Both the position numbers and the translations under genes were made by a program. Shown here piece after piece: positions 22,545-31,345 of a stretch of 64,000 bases of DNA. Below the pieces are notes generated by a model that saw nothing but the letters and a program-made list of their open reading frames with translations, was not told where the DNA came from and ran no database searches. The DNA is from Desulfobacterales bacterium. Its GTDB lineage: Bacteria; Desulfobacterota; Desulfobacteria; Desulfobacterales; UBA2156. How positions within the stretch are numbered: the first letter of the stretch is position 1; each line of letters starts with the position of its first letter. The DNA lies in contig DRHF01000189.1 of assembly GCA_011049715.1 (NCBI GenBank), positions 1-64,000 of the forward strand. Direction: 5' to 3'.

Positions 22545-25103
22545 TCACATCATCATATATGGATCGACATCGATCACCACCTTTACATTTTGCGTGTTCA
22601 ATTTGAAGGTGTTTTGAAATAACAGCTGGCGGGCAAACCGATGCAGTGTTTTTGTCTGGGAACCTTTGAAAAGGATCTGCCATCTAAACCGATTCGCAAT
22701 TTTCGGAAGCGGAGCTTCAATTGGGCCGAGCATTTCGACAGATTTTAAAAAAGTTGTATTTCTTTTTCTTAAACGGTTGCAAAAATTTCCGATGGCCATT
22801 GCATGCACCTGAGTAATTTGCTTATCCTTCCCCGAGATTTTCAACTGGATCATTCGCGAGAAGGGCGGGTAGTTGAGTGATTTTCTAAAACCGATCTCTT
22901 GGTTGAAGAATGCTTTGAAATCCTGCTTTCTGGCCGATAAAATGCTGAAATGATCCGGGTTGAAGGTTTGGAGGATCACCTTGCCCGGCACCGAGCCACG
23001 GCCGGATCTCCCGGACACTTGCGCCAAAAGCTGAAAAGTACGTTCTCCGGCTCGAAAATCCGGGAAGCTGAGGGAAAGATCCGCACAGATGATGCCAACT
23101 AGTGTAATGTTGGGGAAATCGTGGCCTTTTGCGACGATCTGGGTACCCACTAGAACGTCGATGGTTTGATTTTTCAGGCCCCTCAGGAAGGATAAAATGG
23201 CCCCCTTTCGTTGAGTCGTGTCGCGATCCATTCTTGCCACCCTCGCATTCGGAAAAAGGGTTTTTACCGCGGATTCGACCTTTTCGGTTCCCCACCCGAT
23301 TTTTTTTATTTGGGACGATCCACATGCAGTACAGTTTGAAGCAGAAAATCGGGTATAACCACAGTAATGACACAGGTATGCTTTTGAACTCTGATGGAAT
23401 GTGAGGGAAATATCACAGTTTTTGCACCGAACGGCCGCACCGCAGGCCGAACAGACCGGAAATCCAGCGAAACCCCTTCGATTAAGGAAAAGAAGAACCT
23501 GCTTTCCCGAACCCAATGTTTCTTCCATGGCTTTATAAAGTTCGGGGGTAATAAAGCGCCGGGTTCCCCTCAGATTCCTGGTTTTACTCAGATCAACAAT
23601 GGTGACCTCTGGGAGCGGCCGTTTTTCAACACGTGTTTTCAGTCCGACCTCTTTAAACTTTGATTTTGTTACATGGTAATAGGATTGAATTGAAGGAGTT
23701 GCAGACCCAAGAAGTACAACACAGCCGTGGAGCATCGCTCTTACCACGGCAATATCTCTGGCATGATACCGAAAATGATGATCTTGCTTGTAAGATGTAT
23801 CATGTTCTTCATCTACAATGACGATTCCGATACCGGTGAAAGGTGCAAAAACCGCTGATCTGGCACCGATGGCGATGGTGGCTTTTCCGGAAACGATTCG
23901 CATCCACTGATCATAGCGTTCTCCGGAAGAAAGCCCGCTATGGAGTAAAGCAACACAATCGCCAAAACGGGCCCGAAATCGCCTTTCTATTTGCGAGATC
24001 AGCGTAATTTCAGGAACCAGAACCAGTGCGGAGAGACCTCGCTGTAAAACCGCCGCCACCAGCTGCATGTAAACCTCTGTTTTCCCGCTCCCTGTTACAC
24101 CTGCCAGGAGAAAGGTTGAAAATCCCTTGCCTATAGCACCTGTCACCGTCGAAATTACCCTGTTCTGTTCATCGGTGAGGTTGGGAGGGATATCAGGTTT
24201 AATAGGCTCACCAAACGGATCGCGATACACCTGTTTTTTAAAAATTGAAATAACTTGTTCAGTTTCGAGCACGCTGATCAGTTTTGAAGCAGATGGGACT
24301 GCCTCTGCTAAATTTTTTACGGAAATTTCACCCTCATTCCTAACGATATCGATAATTCTTTTTTTTGCCCCGACAAACTGGTTCGAGGAGATGTCCGACC
24401 CTGCAATCGAAATAAACCGTTTCAGCCTCGGCCGGGTCCGCCCACCTTTGAGTCCCTTTTTCTTTACGATCCAACCGCTATCTTCCAAGGTTTGTATGAG
24501 GGCATTCGGGATCTCTTTTTTTAAATTTTTTCGAAGATCTTTCAGGCGGCAGGACCCCTGTTTTAGGCAACTCAAGATTTCCTTTTCAAAAGGAGTAACC
24601 CAATGTTTGACGGTTGCATTTTGACCGGTTTGCGTTATGGAAAGGATGGTAAAATCGTAAAGATTGAGTCCGCCGGGAAGGGCGCTCTTTATGGTTTCTC
24701 CAAGGGGATATATATAATAATCTGAAATCCATTTAAAAAATGGAATCATCGCTGCCGGAAAAAGCGAAATATCATCCAATACATCAAGAATTTGTTTAAT
24801 TTTTTTCCCTTGAATCTCCTTGGATGATCCTAGAATATATCCTGTTACCACCCGACGACCAAATGGGACTAAAACCCTCTTTCCCGGTGAAATGAATTGG
24901 GCAAAGGTTTCAGGGATCGAATAGGTAAACGTATGGAATACCGGAAGCGCAACCGCGACTTCGATGTATGACAGATCAGGGGATTCCTCTTTTTCCTTGA
25001 CTCTTCTCCCCATTTTTTTTATGTTGTGGTTCATTGTTTCAATTCGTGGTTTCGATTTTGCAAACCGTTGGAGTTCAAAATCGGTTTGTATAATTTGTTT
25101 CAA
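22545..25103 (-). CDS. priA: Primosomal protein N' (replication restart helicase PriA)
   Basis: Full-length PriA. N-terminal DNA-binding domain (VALPVFHTFTYSIPE, PGKRVLVPFGRR), helicase motifs: Walker A GVTGSGKTEVYM, DEEH box VIVDEEHDTSYKQ, GSATPSI, and zinc-binding cysteines CSACGAAVRCKNCD and CHYCGY, CTACGS. C-terminal GRSGRG helicase motif VI. It reloads the replisome at stalled forks. The longest reading uses a TTG start and gives 852 residues; ATGs at 25034 and 25013 are also in frame and would better fit the family N-terminus, but none has a clear ribosome site. Divergent from the small membrane protein gene. Confidence 0.93.
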   Translation of the reverse strand: MKQIIQTDFELQRFAKSKPRIETMNHNIKKMGRRVKEKEESPDLSYIEVAVALPVFHTFTYSIPETFAQFISPGKRVLVPFGRRVVTGYILGSSKEIQGKKIKQILDVLDDISLFPAAMIPFFKWISDYYIYPLGETIKSALPGGLNLYDFTILSITQTGQNATVKHWVTPFEKEILSCLKQGSCRLKDLRKNLKKEIPNALIQTLEDSGWIVKKKGLKGGRTRPRLKRFISIAGSDISSNQFVGAKKRIIDIVRNEGEISVKNLAEAVPSASKLISVLETEQVISIFKKQVYRDPFGEPIKPDIPPNLTDEQNRVISTVTGAIGKGFSTFLLAGVTGSGKTEVYMQLVAAVLQRGLSALVLVPEITLISQIERRFRARFGDCVALLHSGLSSGERYDQWMRIVSGKATIAIGARSAVFAPFTGIGIVIVDEEHDTSYKQDHHFRYHARDIAVVRAMLHGCVVLLGSATPSIQSYYHVTKSKFKEVGLKTRVEKRPLPEVTIVDLSKTRNLRGTRRFITPELYKAMEETLGSGKQVLLFLNRRGFAGFPVCSACGAAVRCKNCDISLTFHQSSKAYLCHYCGYTRFSASNCTACGSSQIKKIGWGTEKVESAVKTLFPNARVARMDRDTTQRKGAILSFLRGLKNQTIDVLVGTQIVAKGHDFPNITLVGIICADLSLSFPDFRAGERTFQLLAQVSGRSGRGSVPGKVILQTFNPDHFSILSARKQDFKAFFNQEIGFRKSLNYPPFSRMIQLKISGKDKQITQVHAMAIGNFCNRLRKRNTTFLKSVEMLGPIEAPLPKIANRFRWQILFKGSQTKTLHRFARQLLFQNTFKLNTQNVKVVIDVDPYMMM

Positions 25104-25115
25104 AGGGAGGGATAT

Positions 25116-25418
25116 ATGTTTAAAATCGCAAAAAAAATTATCATCTTTTTTGTGGTGGGAACCTTGATTCTTGTTCCCTTCGGCGCTTCAGCTTTGGCGC
25201 AAGACCCATTGCAAGATGAGGATGTCACCGCTCCAAAGATGATTGTGGACGTGTTGGTCGCCAGACCCTTGGGGTTGATAGCCACTGTTTTGGGCATAGC
25301 GCTCTTTGTCATATCCTTTCCTTTTTCAGCGGCAGGCGGAAACACGGAAGCGGCGTATCAGAAACTGATCCTTAAACCCGCTAAATATACTTTTGAAAGA
25401 CCACTGGGTGACCTGTAG
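25116..25418 (+). CDS. Small secreted or membrane protein of unknown function
   Basis: 100 residues from the ATG at 25116, chosen because AAGGGAGG precedes it; an upstream in-frame start lacks a ribosome site. Residues 5-30 are a signal peptide ending at about ALA-Q. A second hydrophobic segment (LGLIATVLGIALFVISFPFS) spans residues 48-67, followed by a short polar tail (KYTFERPLGDL). No recognised domain. Likely an inner-membrane or periplasmic small protein. Expressed alone, divergent from priA. Confidence 0.7.
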   Translation: MFKIAKKIIIFFVVGTLILVPFGASALAQDPLQDEDVTAPKMIVDVLVARPLGLIATVLGIALFVISFPFSAAGGNTEAAYQKLILKPAKYTFERPLGDL

Positions 25419-25749
25419 TATTGATAGATGGTGCTGAAATCTGTTGCAAGGCATCACCCTTCCACAAAAGATTCTGAGATCGGTTGGAACCAAAATTTCA
25501 GGCGCATTTCCTGCAGCCGGCTGTCGGGAGCGCCCAAATTCAATATTTCTTCCCTTTGCTCTAACCATACCATCTTTTTATCATAGACGAATCTTAATTT
25601 CTATAAGCAAACACCGACCAACCCGCGAAAATTTCAAATCAAATCCTTTATGCGCGGTATTTTTTTTTAAGAAGAGGCACTGAAATCGCGTAAAAACTAA
25701 AATCCATTCGCAAAGGAGTCTCAAAACCAAAAAATAGCAAGGAGAGAAC
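25419..25749. other. Intergenic region, nothing recognised apart from a weak terminator-like stretch
   Basis: 331 bases. CCGCG and CGCGG separated by 29 bases precede a run of ten T near 25660-25670, which could be a weak terminator. No gene, RNA or repeat recognised. Confidence 0.3.
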
Positions 25750-26220
25750 ATGATCGAGATCGATATTCCGGGATATAAGAAACTCCATCTAAAAAATCTG
25801 GTTTTAGACTACAACGGAACCCTGGCATGTGATGGCGAGATGCTCCCCGGTGTAAAGGCATGTTTGACGAAATTGGCAGAGGAGCTCGACATTCATGTGC
25901 TGACTGCCGACACTTTTGGTAAGGCCCGATCGGGACTCAATGGTATCCCCTGTGATCTTTCAATTCTTCCGCTCAATCGTCAGGATATCGGTAAGCTGGA
26001 GGTTGTTGAGCGCCTTGACGAACGGCATACCGTATGTATCGGGAATGGTCGAAACGATCGCTTGATGCTCGAAGAAGCAGTCCTCGGCATTGCCGTGATT
26101 ATAGGTGAGGGAGCAGCAATGGAATGCGTGACAGCGGCCGATGTCGTCTGTTCCAATATTCTTTCAGCTCTTGAACTGCTGACGAATCCACTGCGCCTGA
26201 TCGCTACACTAAGATCCTAA
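25750..26220 (+). CDS. Soluble P-type-ATPase-like HAD phosphatase (COG4087 type)
   Basis: 156 residues; ribosome site AAGGAGAG. LVLDYNGTLACDG is HAD motif I with Asp19 as the presumed nucleophile; DIHVLTADTFG corresponds to motif II, and CIGNGRNDRLMLEEAVLGIAV to motifs III/IV, resembling the phosphorylation domain of P-type ATPases without membrane segments. Substrate unknown. The gene ends directly at a MITE-type terminal repeat. Confidence 0.75.
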   Translation: MIEIDIPGYKKLHLKNLVLDYNGTLACDGEMLPGVKACLTKLAEELDIHVLTADTFGKARSGLNGIPCDLSILPLNRQDIGKLEVVERLDERHTVCIGNGRNDRLMLEEAVLGIAVIIGEGAAMECVTAADVVCSNILSALELLTNPLRLIATLRS

Positions 26221-26235
26221 CTCAAGTTTCACACC
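26221..26235. repeat. Single MITE terminal repeat
   Basis: CTCAAGTTTCACACC directly after the preceding stop codon is identical to the left end of the element at 6274. No matching right end is seen nearby, so this is a solo end or a remnant. Confidence 0.45.
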
Positions 26236-26356
26236 TTTGACTTTATTTTTCACTGATGGCATATGGATTTTCTGTTTCAGGTCTTCGAATGTGCGTATCG
26301 AGATTGCCCTCGGGAGGAGCGATCACAAGCAGGGTTTTGCGGGGCGAAGCTGAACC

Positions 26357-26584
26357 TTATCCACAGCTCGCACAACTGGTGGCGGCGCATCCGCTGCAGG
26401 AAGATCCGGCAGAAGAAGATACGGTTTGACCGCCATCGCCTTTGCTGACAAAGCCGCAGGCAGACATTAGCCGGCAGACATTTTTCCCGTTGCAGGCCGG
26501 ACAACAATCTGGTTCCTCTTTTCCAAAAACGAGTTGTTCAAAATCTTTTTCGCAAGTTTCACAATGATATTCATAAATCGGCAT
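26357..26584 (-). CDS. FmdB-family zinc-ribbon protein
   Basis: 75 residues; ribosome site AAGGAGCG. MPIYEYHCETCEKDFEQL with CxxC at residues 8-11 and CCPACNGKNVC is the FmdB regulatory zinc ribbon (PF09723). The C-terminus is a Ser/Cys/Gly-rich tail (SGCAATSCASCG) with extra CxxC pairs. Function in this family is not settled. Last gene on the minus strand after the selA operon; a 226-base gap with a Fur-like site separates it. Confidence 0.85.
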   Translation of the reverse strand: MPIYEYHCETCEKDFEQLVFGKEEPDCCPACNGKNVCRLMSACGFVSKGDGGQTVSSSAGSSCSGCAATSCASCG

Positions 26585-26692
26585 TTATTCGCTCCTTATC
26601 CGACAGCTCATCTTTCCTAAAGGGCAGTGTTTTTTACTGCCATGAAATGGTATTTTCTTGATAAAATCTTGTACAGCCCTAATTGAGAAAGG

Positions 26693-26711
26693 AATAATCA
26701 TTATCATTTGC
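26693..26711 (-). promoter_or_regulatory. Fur-box-like site upstream of the fmdB-like gene
   Basis: AATAATCATTATCATTTGC (minus strand: GCAAATGATAATGATTATT) matches much of the Fur consensus GATAATGATAATCATTATC. An additional dyad ATCATTTGC...GCAAATGAT (26703-26736) overlaps it. About 110 bases before the start codon. Confidence 0.35.
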
Positions 26712-26810
26712 AAAATCAACTTGCAATGGCAAATGATTCCGGGGACCGTTGTCTTTTTTTAAAAAAATACCGGAGATATTCTAACCAGGAAAGTGCGCGG
26801 AAAGGAAATA

Positions 26811-27764
26811 TTATGAATCTTTCAACTCTTCAATAATACCGGCAGCAATCAATGGCAGCATGATTTCGTGGTGACCCACAAGATTGAATCCTTTTCCGCC
26901 TTTGGATGTGGGCCGGTCCACCACGTTGGTGAGGGGTCGATAATGTCGGTTAAAATCCATATTGACGGTGGTGAATTTATTCAGTTGATGGCCGAGGTTT
27001 CGGGCGAGGGCAACCGCCTTTAAGAAAACTTCCGGGAGAATGACGGCGGATCCAATATTGAGGTATACGCCCCTCTCAAGGGTGGCAATTACAGATGTAA
27101 ACGTCATGAAATCCCGATGGGATGCTTCACCGGTATTGCCGGCGTCGAAACCGGGATGCATATGAATGATATCAGTTCCGATGGCCACATGAACCGTAAC
27201 CGGTATGCCCAGGCGGGTACCGGTTGCCAGAATGCTTTTCTCAAAAAAGGGGAGATTTTTTTCAAGGATATGCCGGCCTACACCTTGGCCCAACCCGTTG
27301 GTTCCATTTTTGGCTTCTTGAACAGCATCATTTAAAAAATCGCACGTTTCGCTGGCCATTCCAAAGGTTCCGTTTTCGATGGATGCGGCAACATCTTCGG
27401 ATGTCTTTCCGGTCATCGCAAGCTCAAGATCATGAATGATTCCCGCACCGTTCAGTGCAATTGCGGAGACCACTCCCCGCTTCATGAGGTCGATGACCAC
27501 CGGATTTAGTCCCACTTTGATCACATGGGCGCCGAGACCGAAGACAATGGTCTTTTTTTCAAAAAATGCGGAAACAACCGAAGAAATCACATCCTTGAGA
27601 TGATCACCGGCAAGGATATTGGGCAGTTTGTCGAGGAAATCTTTAAAACCGCCTCCCTTTTCCCACGGTTTTGCAAAATCATCGGTAGATACTTTGCTCT
27701 CTCTCTCGAAAAGAGAGAATGTTCTGACATCGGTATTATCGATCGGTTTAAAAATGTGCGCCAT
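26811..27764 (-). CDS. Conserved protein, possibly deoxyhypusine-synthase-like; function unknown
   Basis: 317 residues, soluble. Conserved-looking blocks: TIVFGLGAHVIKVGLNPVVI, IALNGAGIIHDLELAMTG, VTVHVAIGTDIIHMHPGFD and FNLVGHHEIMLPLIAAG. The NGAGIIHDLE block resembles the NAD-binding Rossmann region of deoxyhypusine-synthase-fold proteins (compare TGA-x-THDLEE), but no active-site lysine can be assigned, so the function should not be inferred. It follows gmhA by 18 bases on the same strand and is in the selA-TPR-gmhA operon. Confidence 0.55.
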   Translation of the reverse strand: MAHIFKPIDNTDVRTFSLFERESKVSTDDFAKPWEKGGGFKDFLDKLPNILAGDHLKDVISSVVSAFFEKKTIVFGLGAHVIKVGLNPVVIDLMKRGVVSAIALNGAGIIHDLELAMTGKTSEDVAASIENGTFGMASETCDFLNDAVQEAKNGTNGLGQGVGRHILEKNLPFFEKSILATGTRLGIPVTVHVAIGTDIIHMHPGFDAGNTGEASHRDFMTFTSVIATLERGVYLNIGSAVILPEVFLKAVALARNLGHQLNKFTTVNMDFNRHYRPLTNVVDRPTSKGGKGFNLVGHHEIMLPLIAAGIIEELKDS

Positions 27765-27782
27765 CTTTCGAAACTTGAGTGT

Positions 27783-28361
27783 TTATTTAAACTGATCCGG
27801 GAACAGGATTCTGTCGACCAGATTGCAGAGTATATGCCCCATGGTGATGTGTACTTCCTGTATTCTTGCGGTGGTGTCCGATTCCACACGAAACGCCAGA
27901 TCGACAAGTTTTGCCAGGCGGCCCCCACGGCCTGTCATACCAAACGAGAAGATCTCAATTTTTTTTGCCGCTTTTATCCCCTCTATGACATTTTTTGAAT
28001 TTCCACTGGTGCTGATGCCCCAGGCAATATCGCCTTTTTTCCCCAGGGCGTGGACCTGCTTAGCAAAGATATCATCAAATTGATAATCGTTGCCGATGCT
28101 GGTGATGATGGAGGTATCGGTTGTCAAAGCAATAGCGGCAAGGGGCGGGCGTTCAATTTTAAATCGGTTTACAAACTCGGCGGTAATATGCTGCGCATCT
28201 GCAGCACTGCCGCCGTTGCCAAAAATAAGAACCTTATGGCCGGCGGCCAAACTGGTGGCGATTCTATCCGCGCCTGAGATAATTCGATCGATGTTTTTTT
28301 TAATCGATCGGTTTTTTACCTCGATGCTCTCCTCGAGTATTTTCTGAATGATCTCTCTCAT
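27783..28361 (-). CDS. gmhA: Phosphoheptose isomerase (sedoheptulose-7-phosphate isomerase) GmhA
   Basis: 192 residues, the standard GmhA length. SIS-domain motifs: FGNGGSAADAQHITAEFVNR, ALTTDTSIITSIGNDY, and GISTSGNSKNVIEGI. It converts sedoheptulose 7-phosphate to glycero-manno-heptose 7-phosphate for lipopolysaccharide core, implying a Gram-negative envelope. Begins 5 bases after the TPR gene ends; no strong ribosome site, so translation may be coupled. DiaA-type SIS proteins are similar but the heptose-isomerase residues (SIITSIGNDY) favour GmhA. Confidence 0.9.
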   Translation of the reverse strand: MREIIQKILEESIEVKNRSIKKNIDRIISGADRIATSLAAGHKVLIFGNGGSAADAQHITAEFVNRFKIERPPLAAIALTTDTSIITSIGNDYQFDDIFAKQVHALGKKGDIAWGISTSGNSKNVIEGIKAAKKIEIFSFGMTGRGGRLAKLVDLAFRVESDTTARIQEVHITMGHILCNLVDRILFPDQFK

Positions 28362-28366
28362 CGATA

Positions 28367-29710
28367 CTATTGCGATCTATTGGCCGGATGGTTGTTGTTG
28401 ATTTTTTCGATAAACTCTGAGGAGTCATACCCCAAATCTAGGGCCTTTTGAAACTGTTCCAGGGCTTTATCGAGCCTGTTTTGCTTAAGATATCTTTCAC
28501 CAAGGCGATGTCTGAACAGTCCGTTCTCAGGTGATAATCTCACACTTTGTTCACATAAAGTGGTAGCAATTTCGGAGTTTTCACCCTGGATGTCAAAAAA
28601 ATGGCCCAGTGCTGAAAGCGATGCCGCATCAGACGGGTTCTGTTTTACTGCCTTGGTATAGGCATTAATCGCTTCTTCGATCATTTCATCTACAGCATAG
28701 CTTTCTCCCAGAAAACGGAACGCAGATCCGGAACCAGGTTGAAGTTTCACAGCTTTTTCGAGAAATTTTCTTCCCTCTTTGGATTTTCCCATCTGGAGAT
28801 AAATTCTGCCGATTTGAAACAAGATTTCAAAGACAGCTTCGCCGGATTGGTTAGCCTGCAGGAAGAAATCGAGCGCTTTTTCCCAACTCTCCTTCATCAT
28901 AAATATGAGGCCCTTGTTATATAACGCCATGATCTCAGTGGGGTCTAGCCACAAGGCCGCATCAAAGGATTCAAGTGCTTTTTCCAATGAGCCCAGAATA
29001 CCGTGGCATACACCGAGACTGTTGTGTAAGTTTACATTCGAAGGATCGATCATAAGCCCGATTGTGAATTCTTTAATGGCGCCACGAAAATCTTTTTCCT
29101 GATACCGTTTATCACCGCTGATGTTAAAACTGACGGCGTCCAATGAAACTATGCTGTTTCCATTGAAAAAGGCGGCATGATCGAGGGCCTTATGGGTGTT
29201 TTCAATGGTCTGGGATTTGTTAAAATTGAGCATCGGATAGGTGGAAATACCGATTGAAATCGTCTCGTTTCGAAACGATGAGAGTCGGGTTTGAATTTTT
29301 TTGGCGGTTTTCCGGCAGAAAAGATCGTCTTTTTCAGAAAGCACACATCCAAAGAAATCCCTGGTGAGCGGTCCCCAGATTCCATTTTCCTTTTGGCATA
29401 TTTCGTCAATGGCTTTGGCAACGTCTATCCAAACATTCGGTCCATCATCTTCTGATTCCAATTTAGCCTGGAAATTGTCTATTTGAATCGCCATGGCGCC
29501 GAATTTCCGAGAAGAATGGAGAACCGTCAAAGCATGATCGGCAATCGATTGATCTAAAACCAAATCCGGGAACTCTTTTTTTATTCGATCCCAGTCGATA
29601 AGTGGTGTTTTGCCTGTTTTTCCTTTTTTGGTTGGTGAATCTGTTTTGGAAACCAGAAATTCTTGGGTTGAACGGCGAATGTGGAAAACCCTTTGCCGGT
29701 TTGACGTCAT
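28367..29710 (-). CDS. TPR-repeat protein with degenerate GGDEF-like N-terminal domain
   Basis: 447 residues. Residues about 45-190 look like a diguanylate-cyclase fold (DWDRIKKEFPDLVLDQSIAD, FGAMAIQIDNF, ISIGISTYP, ALDHAAFFNGN) but the active loop reads TRDFFGCVL instead of GG(D/E)EF, so it is probably catalytically dead. Residues 200-440 carry about six tetratricopeptide repeats (NSLGVCHGILGSLEKALESF, FRFLGESYAVDEMIEEAINA). Likely a scaffold or signalling adaptor. It starts 3 bases after selA. Confidence 0.75.
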   Translation of the reverse strand: MTSNRQRVFHIRRSTQEFLVSKTDSPTKKGKTGKTPLIDWDRIKKEFPDLVLDQSIADHALTVLHSSRKFGAMAIQIDNFQAKLESEDDGPNVWIDVAKAIDEICQKENGIWGPLTRDFFGCVLSEKDDLFCRKTAKKIQTRLSSFRNETISIGISTYPMLNFNKSQTIENTHKALDHAAFFNGNSIVSLDAVSFNISGDKRYQEKDFRGAIKEFTIGLMIDPSNVNLHNSLGVCHGILGSLEKALESFDAALWLDPTEIMALYNKGLIFMMKESWEKALDFFLQANQSGEAVFEILFQIGRIYLQMGKSKEGRKFLEKAVKLQPGSGSAFRFLGESYAVDEMIEEAINAYTKAVKQNPSDAASLSALGHFFDIQGENSEIATTLCEQSVRLSPENGLFRHRLGERYLKQNRLDKALEQFQKALDLGYDSSEFIEKINNNHPANRSQ

Positions 29711-29713
29711 GGT

Positions 29714-31135
29714 TCAGGTCCTTTTTAACAGGTTCTCGAAAGCGGTTCCGATAATCACAAGCTCATCATCTTGTATGGTTCTGGGGTCCAGAATGAAGCA
29801 ATCTTCTTCTATCCTGCCGATGATAGGGGTTGAATTTTTTCTCATGAACTTTTCGATGGCATTGGCGGATATCTCTTTAATTTTTATTGCAACACATTTG
29901 GTCGGTAATTCCAAAAGGGGAAGCGCCCCGCCCCCGACGCGAGAGGAGAGGTCGACAAGTTGAATAGATAGACGAGGGTCTTTCAGATCTTCCAACAGAT
30001 GGCAAAGCCGAACGGCTTTCATTTCAATGGCCTTAAACGACATGGTCAGCATTTTCAGCGTGGGAATCGTTTCAATCGCCCTGTTTTCATCCCGGTATGC
30101 TGAAACGGTGCTCTCAAGAGCAGCGAGTGTGAGTTTGTCAATTCGAAGGGCTCTTGTCAGCGGGTTTTTTTTGATTGTGTGAAGCATGTCCTTTTTCCCC
30201 AGAATAATTCCAGCCTGCGGGCCCCCCAACAGCTTGTCACCGCTGAAAGTGACAACATCGACCCCTGTGGCCACAGATTCCTGAATCGTCGGTTCCTTTA
30301 TCATCCCGTATTTTGAAAAATCGATGAAGGTTCCGCTTCCCAAATCTTCCATAACAGGAATATGATGGGTCTTGCCGAGTGCAACCAGTTCTTTGAGAGT
30401 GACGGCCGCAGAAAATCCAACAACGCTGTAATTGCTGGTATGGACCTTTAAAAGGAGCCCTGTGTTGTCTTCAATTGCGTTTTTATAATCTTTCAGGTGG
30501 GTCCGGTTGGTCGTACCGACCTCCTTCAAAATGCCGCCACTTTTTGCCATGATATCCGGAATCCTGAATGAACCGCCGATTTCGATCAACTCTCCCCTTG
30601 ATACGATCACTTTTTTCCCTTTTGCAATGGTGTCCAAACACAGCAGAACAGCGCCGGCATTATTGTTTACCGCCATGGCTGCTTCTGCCCCACTGATCTC
30701 ACAGAGAATCTCTTCGATGCAGCTATATCTGGAACCCCGCATACCTTTTGTCAGGTCGAACTCCAGATTGGAATATTTTTTGGCTATGGTTAAAAGGTTT
30801 TCAACGGCATCAGGTGATAGGGGTGACCGTCCCAGGTTGGTATGTATCACAACACCGGTAGCATTTATCGTTGTTACCAGATTCGGATGGATGGCATGTT
30901 CGGCCCTCTCTCTGACTTTTTGAATGATTGTTTCGTCCGAGAGGTTTTTTCCCGCTGTATTTTGCGAATCATCGAGAATGCTTTTCCTCAGTTCCGCAAC
31001 CACCAGGCGGATGGAGCGGGTTACCACCGAATTGGGCACGGTCTTGAAAAAAGGATCAGCCTGGGTCAGTTCAAGGAGGTAGTCAACCCCCGGGAGGGTT
31101 CGCAAAAGTTTTTGTTGATCTTCATTTACACCCAT
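29714..31135 (-). CDS. selA: L-seryl-tRNA(Sec) selenium transferase SelA
   Basis: 473 residues from ATG 31135, preferred over an upstream in-frame start because TTGGGAG precedes it and the family N-terminus (LRTLPGVDYLL) begins just after. PLP-fold motifs: NATGVVIHTNLGRSPL, NNNAGAVLL, SRGELIEIGGSFRIP, HTSNYSVVGF, and the PLP lysine in TFSGDKLLGGPQAG. It converts seryl-tRNA(Sec) to selenocysteinyl-tRNA(Sec) using selenophosphate. Its presence shows the organism can decode UGA as selenocysteine, supporting the DUF1573 selenoprotein call. selB and selC are not in the window. Confidence 0.95.
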   Translation of the reverse strand: MGVNEDQQKLLRTLPGVDYLLELTQADPFFKTVPNSVVTRSIRLVVAELRKSILDDSQNTAGKNLSDETIIQKVRERAEHAIHPNLVTTINATGVVIHTNLGRSPLSPDAVENLLTIAKKYSNLEFDLTKGMRGSRYSCIEEILCEISGAEAAMAVNNNAGAVLLCLDTIAKGKKVIVSRGELIEIGGSFRIPDIMAKSGGILKEVGTTNRTHLKDYKNAIEDNTGLLLKVHTSNYSVVGFSAAVTLKELVALGKTHHIPVMEDLGSGTFIDFSKYGMIKEPTIQESVATGVDVVTFSGDKLLGGPQAGIILGKKDMLHTIKKNPLTRALRIDKLTLAALESTVSAYRDENRAIETIPTLKMLTMSFKAIEMKAVRLCHLLEDLKDPRLSIQLVDLSSRVGGGALPLLELPTKCVAIKIKEISANAIEKFMRKNSTPIIGRIEEDCFILDPRTIQDDELVIIGTAFENLLKRT

Positions 31136-31345
31136 TTTTCTCCCAAATTTTTGTTCAGGCTGAAAGGAGACCCCGTCCAAAGCGCCCCAAAAGGAAAACC
31201 GTGAAAAGCTAAATTTGATCATATATCATTGGAATCTAAATAATTTCAATAGATTTCTTGGCATGGGGATCATGTGATTGAAAAAAATGCTTTATGGAAG
31301 AAAATTTTTAGACTATGAACAGATCTGAAAAAACTATATTAAAAG

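Noticed and set aside
27770-27780. CGAAACTTGAG between gmhA and the unknown gene
   Set aside because: Only 11 bases match the MITE end and no opposite end or duplication is present.
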